A DNA stretch of 64,000 bases from Paramarasmius palmivorus (GCA_037176845.1 JAYKXP010000046.1:1-64000); one strand, 5' to 3'. Counted from the stretch's first letter, positions 12,082 through 23,776 are shown. Notes: generated by a model not told the origin, from the sequence alone. Translations and numbers: made by a program.

Positions 12082-14573
12082 TTAGCTCGGTGGCTGTGGC
12101 CACACCACCAGTCTCTCTTCTTTCCCCCTAAGCCTAATTTTCTTCTTCGCCTTCCCATCCCAATCCGCTAGCAACTCGTACTCCCCTGGATACAACACCC
12201 TATCGCCGTTCTCATCCGTACGTGCTATTGCTCCCAATGTTACCGTTAGCTCCGCCGACGTACTTTGACCGGGTTGAACGTCTTTGACTCGGGTGTAAGC
12301 TACCAGTTCCTTCTGCGACGTAGGCTGAGGGCCAGCTTTTGTCTGAACAAACAAGAGTGCAACAAAATCTGATGCGGTGGTCCTGCCGGCATTTGTCACG
12401 CTCAGCGTGAAGGTGTCTAGAGGTGCGAGATCAATGTACTGTTGATTCGAAGCGGTTGAGATGAGGTCTTGGATGTTGTATGTCAGGACGTCGAAGTCGG
12501 TCTCGGATTTCTCCCAAGCAATGTCGAACTTCGTATAGTGTAATCCGAACCCAAACTCGTCACCTGGCTTTCCCGTGTACCACTTGTACGTTCTTCCAGG
12601 TATTTCTCCTGTTCTTGGTCTCAGCCCCATATCTGTCATGGGTACTTCGTTGACATACCCTGCAGGGTACTGTGTGACGGGTAATCGACCAGCAGGTGCC
12701 TTCTTCCCAGTAAGAATGTCAAGGAGTGCTGTACCACCAGACTGAGAAGGTAGTCCCGCCCATAACAGGGCATTCACCTGTAAGTTTGGTGAGTTTTGGT
12801 GCGATGAGAAAAGGAACAAGGGGAAGCTTACACGACTATCCTTCTTGATCCACGAACAATCAACCTGTCCACCTCCCATTGACACCACCACCAGCTTTTT
12901 GCTCTTTCCCTTCTCTTTCCCTGCGACATCAGCAAGCTTCATGAATCAACTCTCCCTGATTCCCGGGCCACCCAATATTCCTCTCTATCCCTGAACTCGT
13001 CTTCAACACTAAGGTCCATTCCACCGATGTAAATGATGACATCGGCTTCACTTGCCGCATCGAGGGCAGCAGGAAACTCTGAGGTAGACGTAGTGTTGAT
13101 CTGAGTCCCGTTCGCAAAGACGATGTCGTATGGAGAGGATGAAAGGAAAGCAGCTAGCGGGCTGATGACGTACGGCGCAGGCTGGCGCGTAGTTGGATTG
13201 CATCTGACGTGTAGCGTTTGCGAAGGGGCCTATCAGTGCAACCTTGGTCTTTTTTGGGGACAATGGTAAGGTTCCGTCGTTCTTCAGCAATACCATACCA
13301 TCGACTGCCGCTCGATACGCCAGCTCCTGCGTTACTTTGGTATTGACATCTGACCAGCCAATCTGGCGGTATGGTTGACGAGAAGGCGGGTCGAAATAGC
13401 CTGTTCTAAGTGTTCGTGAGGACCAGCATCAAGAAGAGCATTGGTAGAAACATACCGGACGAGCGAATGGTACTGTCGCACTAAGGCCTTTTTTATATCA
13501 TCCTCTGCTATCAATCCCTTTTCCAACGCCTCTCCCAAATAAGTGGGGAAAGTCGTCCCACAATCTATATCAACACCCGCCTTTAATGCGAGAGCACTCG
13601 CATTGACGATATCCTCTGTATACCCATGACCAGTATAGATCACCTCGACTGCAGCACAGTCTCCTACAATCCATTGATCGTCGCCTAGCCCCCAGAAATC
13701 CCTTACTAAGGTTTGAAGGAGATAAGAATTCGCGCACGAAGGAACCCCGTTCACTTCGTTATAGCTACACATCACACTCGCCACCCCTGCGTCCCTCACG
13801 CATGCCTGGAATGGTGGAGAGTAGTACTCTGCGAAGTCTTGGGTAGATAGAGAGCGTCAAACTCCGTGCGATCGTTGCCTTGCCAGTTTTCAATGTCGTA
13901 TCCAGCCCAGTGCTTGCATTGCGCTAGGACCTTTTTGTATCCTTCCTGTTGCTCTTGCATACCAGCAATGTACGCACGAACGTACCCCGAGACCCGTAAA
14001 GGATCCTCTCCAGGAGTTTCTTGACCTCGGCCCCATCGTGGATCCCTGAATGGGTTGATATTGGGAGCGCCCAGAAGTCGATACCGGAACGGTTGAAATT
14101 GTGAAATGCACGCCCTTCGGTACTGATGACGTTTCGCAACGGAGTGAAATGAGTGTCATCGTCGAATGCAGCAGACATAAGGATGGGTGCAGGGAAAGAA
14201 GTGGAGTAACTGAAGGGTGTGCCGTGTTCAGAGGAAAAGTTGGAACCAGGGGAACCGCCAAAGCCGTGCTAAGTTCTATTTGAGCGTTTGAAGGAAGAAA
14301 ACGGTAAGCACACACACGCACCAATGCTTCATTCCACCAGTTATACGGTGCTAGGCCTAGCCTAGGTACCCCAGGCGAATCATTACCAGTGTTTGCGATG
14401 AGTTCTTCGAGAGTAAACTCTGCGACGACGGCTTTGGCACGATCAAGCGAGGGAGCGTCTGGATTACAGACTAGATTATGGGCCAAAGGACCATTTTCAC
14501 AGTCGGGAAACCCGCGACTTAGAGTCAAGGAAATGAACGATGCGACTGTTAGAAATGAGATGAGCATGAGCAC
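12082..14573 (-). CDS. GH3 exo-1,4-beta-xylosidase, secreted
   Basis: Predicted to release xylose from xylo-oligosaccharides during hemicellulose breakdown. The signal peptide is MLMLISFLTVASFISLTLS. It is followed by the family-typical VCNPDAPSLDRAKAVVAEFT and PYNWWNEAL, then the (beta/alpha)8 domain with AFHNFNRSGIDFWA, the KHWAGYD-type substrate loop, MCSYNEVNGVPSCAN and the nucleophile region WIVGDCAAVEVIY. The second domain has VLLKNDGTLPL, IGPFANATRQMQSNY, WPGNQ and NALLWAGLPSQSGGTALLDI. A fibronectin-III-like end follows, with FGFGLHYT and YPGEYELLADWDG. Several introns fit, including one after the LVR at about 13450. Frame breaks remain near 14070, 13870, 13180 and 12950. The total length matches a GH3 enzyme of about 750 residues. 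Confidence 0.88.
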
Positions 14574-14599
14574 TGCATAAAATGCATCTTTTGTGACCT

Positions 14600-15010
14600 T
14601 TTATGAGAGATTTCGGGACTTCTTTTTAGCCTGGAAGGACTAGTTACAGATGTTCGAAGGATCATGAGAGGACCTTTTCATGCGCTGTAATGATGGGAGG
14701 AAGAGAGCAAGGGAGAAGCGCCGGTAATTCACCGATTAGCCGCCAAGAGCTTCGCACTCGGAATCTCGAGGGGGTCATGGGCAACTTCATTCATTAATCC
14801 TTGACTGTGTCAGAGAACATCATCAAAGTCACGAAGACCTTTCGCAGATACCGAGGACAAAATTTGTTTCTCTCCGTTGTCATTTTCAAAAAACTTTCAT
14901 AACTTCTATGATACAAAGGGTTGTACTTGAGCTTGAGGTCGTTAAGGATCTTAGTCCTCGCTAGAAAGGACTTAGACTGAGCATTGTGCCACCGAGAATG
15001 GGTCAAAGTA
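14600..15010. other. Intergenic, no gene seen
   Basis: This lies between the start of the GH3 gene and the stop of the small secreted protein gene. It presumably carries the GH3 promoter and the 3' UTR of the neighbour. No conserved motif was recognised. Confidence 0.4.
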
Positions 15011-15013
15011 TAC

Positions 15014-15531
15014 TCACAAACAATCGCCGCACGCATCACCATTTCCAATGCAGACCCGCGCGTCGGCATTCACGTTGATGACACCGTTGACGGTATCAGT
15101 GCTCTGAGAAGCGCAACCGCTGACGATGGTCTTCGCAGCGTTCTTGACATCGTCTTCAGTCAAGGTGTCGACGGTAACGTAGACGCAGCCTAACAATTCG
15201 TATTGGTTATCATGAACGCCTTCAGGGTGTAATCTACTCACAGTTTCCGGGGTGGCAGATGGGGTTGTAGGCAGTCTTGCCTGCATAGGTGCAGGTGCGC
15301 TCGTAGTTGAGGTTGGACCACTCGCTATTGACTAGGTTCTGGCAGTCAACGAGGCTACAGCGACGACAGGGTTAGTCATTTGCTTCAGATCAATACGTGA
15401 CGAGGAGACACTCACGTCGCGTCTCCGGTAGTACCGCAAGTAGGATCAGCTCGGGGCACGAGAGCAGCGTACGTAGAGCTAGCACCGATAGCAGCAACGA
15501 TGGTGGCGAGGAATGCGTTGTTGAACTGCAT
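15014..15531 (-). CDS. Small secreted cysteine-rich protein, ~134 residues
   Basis: Three exons join in frame with short introns. Exon 1 (15531-15416) encodes a signal peptide (MQFNNAFLATIVAAIGASST) and an ALVPRADP stretch with a possible dibasic-like cleavage site. Exon 2 runs LVDCQNLVNSEWSNLNY to HPGNC. Exon 3 runs CVYVTVDTLTEDDVKNAAK to GDACGDCL and stop. The mature part has ten cysteines, enough for five disulphides, including an adjacent CC pair at the exon 2/3 junction. It is typical of apoplastic effector-like or structural small secreted proteins of mushrooms. No known enzyme family is evident. A TATA-like box lies 84 bp upstream of the start. Confidence 0.8.
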
Positions 15532-15614
15532 TGTTAGTCGAGGTTTATGGGAATGAGGATGGAGATGCGAGCTGAGTTGTTGTGTGAGGATTTTGCTGCG
15601 CTCTTTTGTCTGCA

Positions 15615-15620
15615 TTTATA
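15615..15620 (-). promoter_or_regulatory. TATA box of the small secreted protein gene
   Basis: The minus strand reads TATAAATGCA here, 84 bp upstream of the start codon at 15531. The same ten bases occur upstream of the secreted peptide gene at 47.6 kb. Confidence 0.55.
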
Positions 15621-15629
15621 CCTCAAGAG

Positions 15630-16680
15630 AGGTGTGGTCCATGAACCAAAAACCTAAGAGGCACGACACGAGCATTGACCTCAAGTCCGTCGTACATCTG
15701 CAAAACTGAATAGCACTCTTCTGCTGTGGAGTTATGAAACATGAGTAATGAATAGCAGGAAAAGGAAAGAAAGAGGAATCGTCACATTGTGGGTAGTGAT
15801 CACTGCCTATGAAGCTCCGGGAATTCAAAAGCTGTAGAAGACCGGTAAGGGCTGATTTCGGTTGCTGAAAGCTCGATATGTGAATCACTGAACGACGTGT
15901 AATGCGCCAGCCTTTGAAGCCTGGAAGGATGGCCACCTTCGGCTTCAAGGCCAAGGCCCATCTCCTGATGTAGAGCGAGGTAATCAGGCCATATATTCGA
16001 TCTTTGTGCTTGCATTTCGAGGTCCTAATCGTAGCCGGAACATCGAAGCCTCATTTCACCACTTCCGATATCCCCAGCTTGGATTGCTGTTGCCGCCTGC
16101 TACTGATAGATGAACATTTCATATACACGGAAAGGCTCTTTGGGAGCTTTCTACCCGCGATGAAGTCATGCCTTTTGTTACGAGCAATCCGACTGAATAT
16201 GTTTTCGACGCTGTACTGCAATATACTGATGATAATACAGCCTGTTGCATCGGCTCAATTCAATATAATCAAATTCATGATAGGAATCGAAAACTGACGG
16301 AGTGCTGGTATTCAGTGGTGTGGAGTGAGCCTAGTAACCCGGAGATTTGAGTGCGATGTTTGAAGAAGATCACACAGACGCGTGAGGGTGTGTATGTAGT
16401 CCTCGAATGTAGCTGCCGAATTCCCTCTTCATCGCAATCCTGTCCGACTCAGACTTGCGTATAAACGGTTCTGTATGTCGGACTTAGATGGGGGGGATAC
16501 AAGTGTGTTGAAAAGCACTCACAACGGAGCGACCAGAAACAACCGGACCCATCTCCCTTTCCCGCCCCGTTCCAGACAACTAGGTGTGATCCAGAATTCG
16601 GTGGTCAATTCGTATGCATCTGGCAACCGAGTAAGTCAAACGATGTTGAGAAAGTGGCCTGGGGTTACCTTTATGGTTGT
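15630..16680. other. Intergenic, no gene seen
   Basis: Only short frames with no family resemblance and no consistent splice joins occur in this 1-kb gap. Confidence 0.4.
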
Positions 16681-16687
16681 GGTCGCT

Positions 16688-18528
16688 TCATGTACATCCA
16701 GACGAGTTTGGAAAGCGTCCCAAAAACGGCCGAAAGACGACTCGAGATGAAGTAGGAAAAAGTTTGGATGACACGACTGGTTTTCCTCTCCAGCGGTGTG
16801 GAGCTGGAGGGAATGATGTGGAAAAATATTTTCTATATTTGGCAAGTGCGACCAAGAAGCCCAGACCTCGAAGTTTTAGCGTCTGCATGGGCTCGTAATT
16901 ATCAACTACAGACGAAGTACCGCTGGTAGTAGCATTACTAGCGCATATGACCCTAGGCATACTAGTACTCGGCGCCTCAACAGTCTCATTGATCTCATTG
17001 TTTCCTCCACGCTCGCCGCCACTCTCGACATCACGCACCATTCTAAGGTTTTGGGTTTGTTCTTCAGAAGATGTCGCGCCTTCACGAAGGCCCGAACGGA
17101 TATCAAAACTCGGAATCCCAGTAACACGCTGCGAGCTCTCGTTATCCTTTTCGAGTCTGACCCGAACAATGATCAATGTTGGAGCAACCCCCTGCAAGAA
17201 ATCATCAGCATCGGGTAAAGAAAGGTAATAAAATAGATTCTTGTCTCTCACAGCGCTAAGCACCACGAGGGGATAGGGATCGAAGGATAGCTTGGGGGTC
17301 ATAGTTGCCAGCACGACGATATCGACGATCTGAAGGATCGGATAAAGTATCCCTGATTCGAGTCTAGGAAAAATTAACACTAATCTTGAAACTTAGAACG
17401 TCAAAGTACTCACATAATTCTGGATACAAATTCGATAGATCTGTCCCTTCGATAAACGCCATGCATACGCACTTGTTGACAAATCCACCATATACGCCCG
17501 ACTATGTGCTATTCAGAAAATTAGAGATGAACTTGTTCAGAGACTTACCAGTCAAGAGTGTGAGGGCGACGTTGACGACGATGCTAGTAATGGCATACAC
17601 AATAGACAACAAATTTTGAGAGGCTAAACTAGTTGTGCGTTCCGAAGAGTAGCGCGACATTGATATCCCAGGGCCAATAGCGCTTACGATTCCTAGAGCT
17701 TGAACCATGCAAGTTTCAGCAATAAAATGACGGTCAGTCCCAAACAGAGGACTCACCATTGCTGATAGCGGATGCAGCTACCAAGAAGACCGCAATTCTT
17801 TTTCGAAACTCCCAGATCATGTAGCAACGGTGTATCTGTTGAATTTGGGTTAAAGCTGGCCTTTTGAATGGGAGAAGTTTTGCCGAGACAGACAAACATC
17901 AACTCCGCTGCGATGCTGCGTAGTATCAGTCATAATAGACATACTCTCACAGCGACAAAGCAGCGCACTTGAGTAAAATGGGTACCAGAGAGTAAATAAA
18001 ACTTCGGGACATCAGTACAATCCAAGCAGTCCGTAAAGAGATGGTGTTCTTACTATTCGATCATTTTTTCGGTGTCTTGTAGAAGGTATCTGATGAATCG
18101 TTGGCCGTCGTTGTCCTTCACCGCATCGAAGCCTATGATAGAGTAGCGTACTAAGAAAAGGGTATAATCCACCACGAAGATTGTGGATAATCCAAAGAGA
18201 ACATGTGTGAGCACTTCATACAACCTCTTGCAGGACTCTCCGCTGTGTTGCTTATGGTGGCTGCGCATCACGTAGACACATGTTGCAAAAAGCAGCACAT
18301 AAGCACCTATAATTCACTTGCTTATGAGGACCAAAGCTCAAGCGCTCAAGGTTAAGTGACGTACCATACATAAAATACATAGCCTATCGCGAACACATCG
18401 CGGTAATTAGACGACATTTTCGGACATTTGGATGATGGACATACCGATAGGGTTGTAACCGGAAAGATCACGACTCTCTCCACGGAAATGGAGTCGACCA
18501 GTTCATCGGCGAAGTCCATAGATGACAT
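16688..18528 (-). CDS. Basidiomycete-specific polytopic membrane protein
   Basis: Seven or so hydrophobic segments are spread over small exons. The start at 18528 reads MSSMDFADELVDSISVERVV. After introns come AMYFMYGAYVLLFATCVYVM, then VLTHVLFGLSTIFVVDYTLF, FIYSLVPILL, a soluble QIHRCYMIWEFRKR, LLSIVYAITSIVVNVALTLL, and finally VAPTLIIVRVRLEKDN. The QxHRCYxIW and APTLIIVRV blocks mark a family that is abundant in Agaricomycetes and of unknown role. A cytosolic Ser/Thr/Glu-rich tail of about 150 residues follows. Exon borders in the middle are approximate. A second membrane gene with related topology lies at 22.3 kb on the other strand. Confidence 0.65.
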
Positions 18529-18539
18529 AGATGCGATGG

Positions 18540-19255
18540 AGAGGTAAAGCAGTCATTCGATGGTAATATCACAGTCGGTCTTTATACCTGGTAGCTTGCA
18601 ATTCATATCTCGCTCAAAACAACAGGCCGAAGCCTGAAGGGAAGCATCCTGAGCGCTGTTCAGCATCCATCTGTAAGTACTCGGCGTATTTGATAAGGGG
18701 CCGTTCGCCAGAACACGATCCTCCCGTTCCTCAGGCTTCAGGCCTGATACTAATAGCAGAGCAGCAGATCTTCATGCCTAGTTTCCTATCGAAACCGTAG
18801 ATCGTGTATGCATCCCTTTACATTTCTCCAGCGTATTCGATTAAGCTTGCTGGTACATTACCTTGAAGGGGCTAGTATGATCTCCGACGGGCCAGGCTTC
18901 ATTCATGACTCAGGTATCGACTTCTGCCGCGAGCATATCAATAACGGGTGCAACGTGGTGCAGATGAGTATGGATGCTTACAAGAACTTGGTGTCTGGCG
19001 GCTGAATATAACATATGAATGTTGACTCGGAACTCCAGGCAAAATGATATCCACCGGCGAGGCTTAATGACCGAAATCCCCTTTCCGCGGCTTTCTGAGT
19101 CGACGTGAATGTTTTTGAGAGGCTTAGGGTACATAGGTATTCGATGTGAAGAGCTTCTGGAAAAGTCCGGCTGCCATGCAATGATGGCATTACGTGAAGC
19201 TCTTGAGGGCAGGTCAATAGGCGCGTTCGATCCTTCGAATTCAACTTGAACTCAT
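18540..19255. other. Intergenic between divergent genes
   Basis: This separates the membrane protein gene (-) from the tautomerase gene (+). A short plus-strand frame at 18808-19005 shows no recognised family. Confidence 0.35.
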
Positions 19256-19261
19256 TCCAAC

Positions 19262-21043
19262 ATGCCCACCGTTGAGCTCAAAACGAACGTGAAAGTAAGC
19301 CCCAAACTCAGCCTAAATGATTCTGATACATATTGTATTCTCAGATTCCCGATGTGCCTGCATACATCCTCGAGCTATCCAAGGCGAGCGGATCTCGCTC
19401 CACTACCTCTCGCAAACATTCACCAATGACCAGATAGCTGGAGACCTTTTGAAGAAACCACAGAACTACATGAACGTCATTGTCACCCCCGAAGTTCCCA
19501 TGTCGTTCTCTGGAACTATGGACCCCGCATACCAGTGTACAGTTGTCAGTAGTTTCTAGTGCTGTTAGGGCTCGGGCTTGGCCTGAAAACCATGGCTTGG
19601 GCTCGGCCTGAGGAGGCTCGGGCCCAGCGAAATTGCAAGCCAGGCCTTAGGCCAAAACGAGGGCCCGGCTCGGGTTTGGCTCGGGCTCAGGCCAGGGCTT
19701 ATTACCATAAATAGTAATTCGGTAGCAAGAAAGAAATAAGAAGTACTGCTGCTGAAGGGAAGCATGGAAATGAACCGTATTAATCCATGCGTTGAATTGC
19801 GTGATCTTGAAACCTATGAGGAACAATGAGTAGACTCTTAACAGAGACAAACTAACACGTACTCCCATGCTTGACGACTGTGTTACATATGATGGCCAGC
19901 TGGAAGTGAACGAGAATTGATGAGGATGTGTAAGGCAACGAGTGGCATTGTCAATTCCAACCCATGCTCCAGAGACGCGGTATGGCCCGTATGGTTGTGA
20001 AACGCAGATAGTGACGCGCCAGGTTCATCGGTCGCGTATCTTTCAGTTCTTAAACTGCGTCATTCCCGGGCTTGGTCAGTATTCCTCACTGAACGTTTTC
20101 ACACATGGAGTAGAAGATAGATATATTGCTGTAGGTATCTAGAAGAGATTCTAAATTCTAGCCCAAACATGAGATCTTGAGAACGCAGATGGAAGACTGA
20201 GAACAACTGAGCACTCACCTCCCTCGTATCTGCTCATCTCCAACAACTTCTGAAAGGTTCTGAAGTATCTCCACGCCGGATAAGGTCCTAGAGACAGATA
20301 TGCCTTGTCTATTAGTGTGGGGTAAGTGTAATGGGTAATTGCATGAAAAAACTCACAACCTTAGCCATAAGATGAGCAGGTTTGCAGTTTACCCTGTCCG
20401 GAAAAGAGTCGTTATCACAGTCTAGACGGTGATTGGTAGCGTTGTCGTCGTCATTGACAAAGAGAAAGGACGCGTCATCAACCGTGCGCGTGAGAAAACA
20501 TTCTCACCCACTGAGAATGACGACTATGCCGACCTTCCCAAAACCTTCGAGTCTGAGAGTTTTGGGCTCAGGCCTTGGGCTCGGGCTTCGAAAAACTTCA
20601 AGCCAGGCCCTAGGCCATAGTAAGCCTTTTGCAGGGCCTGGCTTAGAGAGGGCCTGGCTCGGGCCGGCTTGGCTCGGCCTAAGGCTTGAAGCCCGAGCCA
20701 TGACAGCACTAGTAGTTTCCTCTTTGCGTTCTGCCAGATCTTCTAAATCACACCGAATCTGTAGATTAGTCTAGGAAATCTCAATCCCGAAGCAAACGTG
20801 GAGTATAGTAAGGTCTTGTCGGAGCATTTTCAAAAGACGCTGGGGGTCCCGAACGATCGTGGATACATGTGAGTTGTACTTTTGGGTTGCGAGGAGCAAC
20901 TGGGTGTTGATCTGGTTGTTAGAGCTTTCATTGACCCGGAACGTACACATTTGGGGTGTGTCTCTCTCATTCCTTTCCGAACCAAGATCTCAACTCTCAT
21001 CAGATACAAAGGAACCACTTTTGCGGAGATTTTCAAAAAATGA
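19262..21043 (+). CDS. MIF-family tautomerase, six exons
   Basis: The product is about 117 residues, the normal size of macrophage migration inhibitory factor-like tautomerases. It starts MPTVELKTNVK; Pro2 would become the N-terminal catalytic base after Met removal. Exons are 19262-19294, 19345-19383, 19434-19548, 20775-20868, 20923-20955 and 21004-21043. Family blocks appear in order: KIPDVPAYILELSK, the KPQNYMNV strand, MSFSGTMDPA, NLNPEANVEYSKVL, LGVPNDRGYIAFIDPE and GYKGTTFAEIFKK. Intron 2 (19384-19433) has a GC donor instead of GT. Intron 3 is 1226 bp because it contains a hAT-like element. All exons join in frame with no stop, so the gene looks functional despite the insertion. Its role in fungi is poorly defined. 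Confidence 0.88.
19549..19556. repeat. Left 8-bp target-site duplication (GTAGTTTC)
   Basis: Identical to the copy at 20712-20719. Its first two bases are the GT splice donor of the host intron. Confidence 0.92.
19557..20711. mobile_element. Non-autonomous hAT-like DNA transposon, 1155 bp
   Basis: The left end reads TAGTGCTGTTAGGGCTCGGG and the right end, reverse-complemented, reads TAGTGCTGTCATGGCTCGGG: terminal inverted repeats with only two or three mismatches over 20 bp. Both ends are flanked by the same 8 bp, GTAGTTTC, the target-site length diagnostic of hAT elements. Subterminal zones on both sides are packed with GGGCTCGGGCTT / AGGCCTAGGCC-like repeats, also typical of hAT. Inside there is no frame long enough for a transposase, so it is a deletion derivative or large MITE. 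It sits in intron 3 of the MIF-like gene. Confidence 0.9.
20712..20719. repeat. Right 8-bp target-site duplication (GTAGTTTC)
   Basis: Second copy of the 8-bp duplication flanking the hAT-like element. It represents the original splice-donor region now buried inside the enlarged intron. Confidence 0.92.
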
Positions 21044-21049
21044 AGATAC

Positions 21050-22315
21050 GGGGACTAAGAGAAGAAGCAATTGTAACATACTTGTACAACTCCAATCCAT
21101 GCAAGCAACAACAACAGTTTGACACCGAATCACAAAAGGCTATGACAGGGTTCATGGCTCGTGCAACGTCGTGTTTTCGATCGCAGCGTATGTCACTAGT
21201 ATGTGCTTCCTTCTGTCTTGAGCTTCCGAATGATCTTCGGTCCTCACTGCCTTCATAGCGAGCCACTGAGTGAGCTGGCGGTTCTTGACCATCTTCATCT
21301 CCACTTTTTGGTCGCCCTGAAGCTGGGTCTTTGTGGCATGCTGTTATAGGAACTACTGATAATCACGAATGTGGCTTAAAGGTGATCTTCGTTCGCGAGA
21401 AATCGATCGAACTATGCAGTGTTGGTGATTTCGGGATCTGCCATTCTTTCGGGTATGATAGGTTCTGATCATTCACACTGACCGCCTTTAGAAAACACTT
21501 AGGCATTGTTATAATCGCAATACTGAAGAACGTCGATGTTGCGCGAGTACGGTTAAGGCTACCCTGGGAACTATGCCCTCGGATATACGGCATATCTAAG
21601 CGCTGTGTGTCTTCGTGCCATCATTTTTTCTTTAAGTTACTGACTGATGCAGGCAACCCATGATCTAACTGTTTACGAACTGAAACCGGTGCCGGCTGAA
21701 TTCGAAAGGGCTCGATGGCTATTCACATTACAATCGTGTGTCCAGATGTCAAGTACGCGCTTGCCTCCACAGATTGATATCTGCTTTTAGCATCTACGCC
21801 GTACTTTAAAGTCCAGACTTCGCGTTCCAGTAACTTGAAGACTCCCATGATGTGTCCTCAGTTGAGTTACCTTCACAGACTGACATATCAGTGATGGTTC
21901 AAACTTCCATTCTTACATTCTCCCATAGTGTGGGCCCGTGGGGACAGGCTAGAGTTACCACGAGCGTGGGTGTCGAACTCACATCAACACGAATGTTTCT
22001 TCTTCACGAAGACATTTTAGTCGAATATGGTTCGTAACTTGGAGCTCAAAGTCCCCTCGAGCTTGAACTGGCGCATCTATCACCGATATACGACAGATTT
22101 CAGGTATTGCCAGGTCTCGCTAATCTTGATGAGGGTGCCCCACAGAGGTTTTTCTAGACCATCATCAGCCTAGGTTGCCATCTTTGATATCAACTAAATT
22201 ATGGGTGGGCCTTTCTAAAGTGATCAAGTCCGACAGAACTTTATCCTTGTGGCGGATTTGAAAACTTAAAGGCTTAGATTGCATTCTGAAGTCACTAGAA
22301 ACTATCAGCCCAACG
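21050..22315. other. No supported gene (about 1.3 kb)
   Basis: Short frames occur on both strands (for example 21852-22037 plus), none recognisable. No terminal repeats or target duplications were noticed. Confidence 0.4.
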
Positions 22316-22319
22316 AACT

Positions 22320-23776
22320 ATGTCAACGGTAGCCACCCTTGTTGGAGATTGGCAATGACCTGGTCACCTCTACGGTTTGCGTGGTTGTCGAAACTATTTT
22401 GATCAGCAAGTTTTTCCTCTTCCTCTTCACTGCTGAGACCTAACTGCGCGATTTCAGCGGCGTACGGGGCGATGGTAATCAAAGCAATTACCATTTTGGT
22501 CGGGATGTAAGACAACATCTCTAAGCTCTGACATTCTCCACGTTTGCTGACGATCCTTCCAGTCGTCGCCAAAGCCACACTCCCAGGAAAATCTCCTTCG
22601 TGACTCTGGCTGTGGTTATTTTGATGTATATTATGTGCCTTGCGCTTTGGGTCATCGACCTCGTCATCCTGATCGGTGAAACAAGGATGACTTTGATAAA
22701 GGACCCAGACGTCGACCTGGAGGTGAAGTATGGCCGTGCCATCGATTTCATGACCCCCAGAATTGCGGCCATTGATGCAATCTATGCTTATTTGGTATGT
22801 GGTGCTTAGCTGTTTCTTTGAGTACGCTAAAATCGAATGAATCGGAAGACTTTCCTCGGGGATTGCGTGATAATCTGGAGAGTCTACGCTTTTTGGGCTA
22901 CCGGAAATTGGAAACTAGTCATGATTCTACCAATTCTTCTGTTATTAACTTCCCTCGGTAGGTGCTTGCATATAAATCCTTAGGATTTTGCTGAATTTAA
23001 CTATGATATTCGCAATAGCATCGTCAATGATGTTGACATATTGCGTCGCTCGTCTAGGTGGACAGATTCTGCTTGGCGCGTATCGCGATCCCGCGTTTTG
23101 CAGGAATATCCAAGTCATCTCGTACGCGGCCCCAGCTGCTACAACTGCTGTTGCCACCATCCTAATCGGTATCAAAGCTGTGTAAGCGTCGGACAGTAGC
23201 TAACTACCTTTCACTCATGCGGTTGCAATAGGAGCTACTTCAAAATATCGAGAGGAATCCGTGACACACGGCTTTCGCGGGTGTCGAAAGCAGAGCGCGT
23301 GGTGGTTCTTCTGCTCGAAAGCGGGCTGGCCTACTTCTTGTTCTTCGTAAGTAATACTCACACATCTCGCTGGATCACGAACTGATATGTGTGGCACGAT
23401 AGCTTGCTCAGGTTGTCGGAGCCATTCCGTCGATCAACGATGCCATAGATGCTCGCCCCAGTCTACAGTTCGCAATGAGAGTCTTTGCCTATCAAACAAG
23501 CTGCATTGTGGTAATTACATTTATTATGCATCGTCTCTGACTGGACTGATGTTGCTTTTAGGGAATGTACCCCACGATCATCATTTGCCTTGTTCATACC
23601 AAACGTTCTACTATTGACAGCACGTTACATTCCAGCTCTTACCATTCTAGTATCCGCAACCATAAGACTCCTATTACGTTGGATGGTTTTCGAACTGCGC
23701 CAGGGTCAAGTGCTCCAAGCGGCAGCCACGACGTCGAGTCTCGGGATGATATTGATCTGCAGATGGTCAAAACCTA
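22320..23776 (+). CDS. Polytopic membrane protein of a large Agaricomycete family
   Basis: Hydrophobic exons follow each other on the plus strand: TVCVVVETILISKFFLFLFT, VTLAVVILMYIMCLALWVID, then DCVIIWRVYAFWATGNWKLV with VMILPILLLLTSLG, ARLGGQILLGAYR, ISYAAPAATTAVATILIGIK, VVVLLLESGLAYFLFF and IVGMYPTIIICLVHTKRS. The blocks CVIIWRVYAFW and LLESGLAYFLFF are hallmarks of a mushroom membrane-protein family of unknown function. A hydrophilic tail ends DVESRDDIDLQMVKT. The start is uncertain: the Met at 22320 reads MSTVATLVGDW, then needs a one-base shift to reach the first membrane segment. Introns in the first third were not resolved. Confidence 0.65.

Noticed and set aside
13332..13510. Apparent frame break in GH3 after SLVR
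   Set aside because: A canonical GTATGT..TTAG intron restores the family sequence TGYFDPPSRQPY, so this break is an intron.
19262..21043. MIF gene considered disrupted by the transposon
   Set aside because: All exons join in frame with the element wholly inside intron 3, and the splice donor is kept by the target duplication.
22318..22578. Minus-strand frame containing IAQLGLSSEEEEEKLADQN, considered as an inverted first exon of the 22.3-kb membrane gene
   Set aside because: The plus strand of the same bases encodes a hydrophobic segment (VCVVVETILISKFFLFLFT) that fits the gene. The Glu run is the complement of a pyrimidine-rich stretch, so the minus frame is a shadow.
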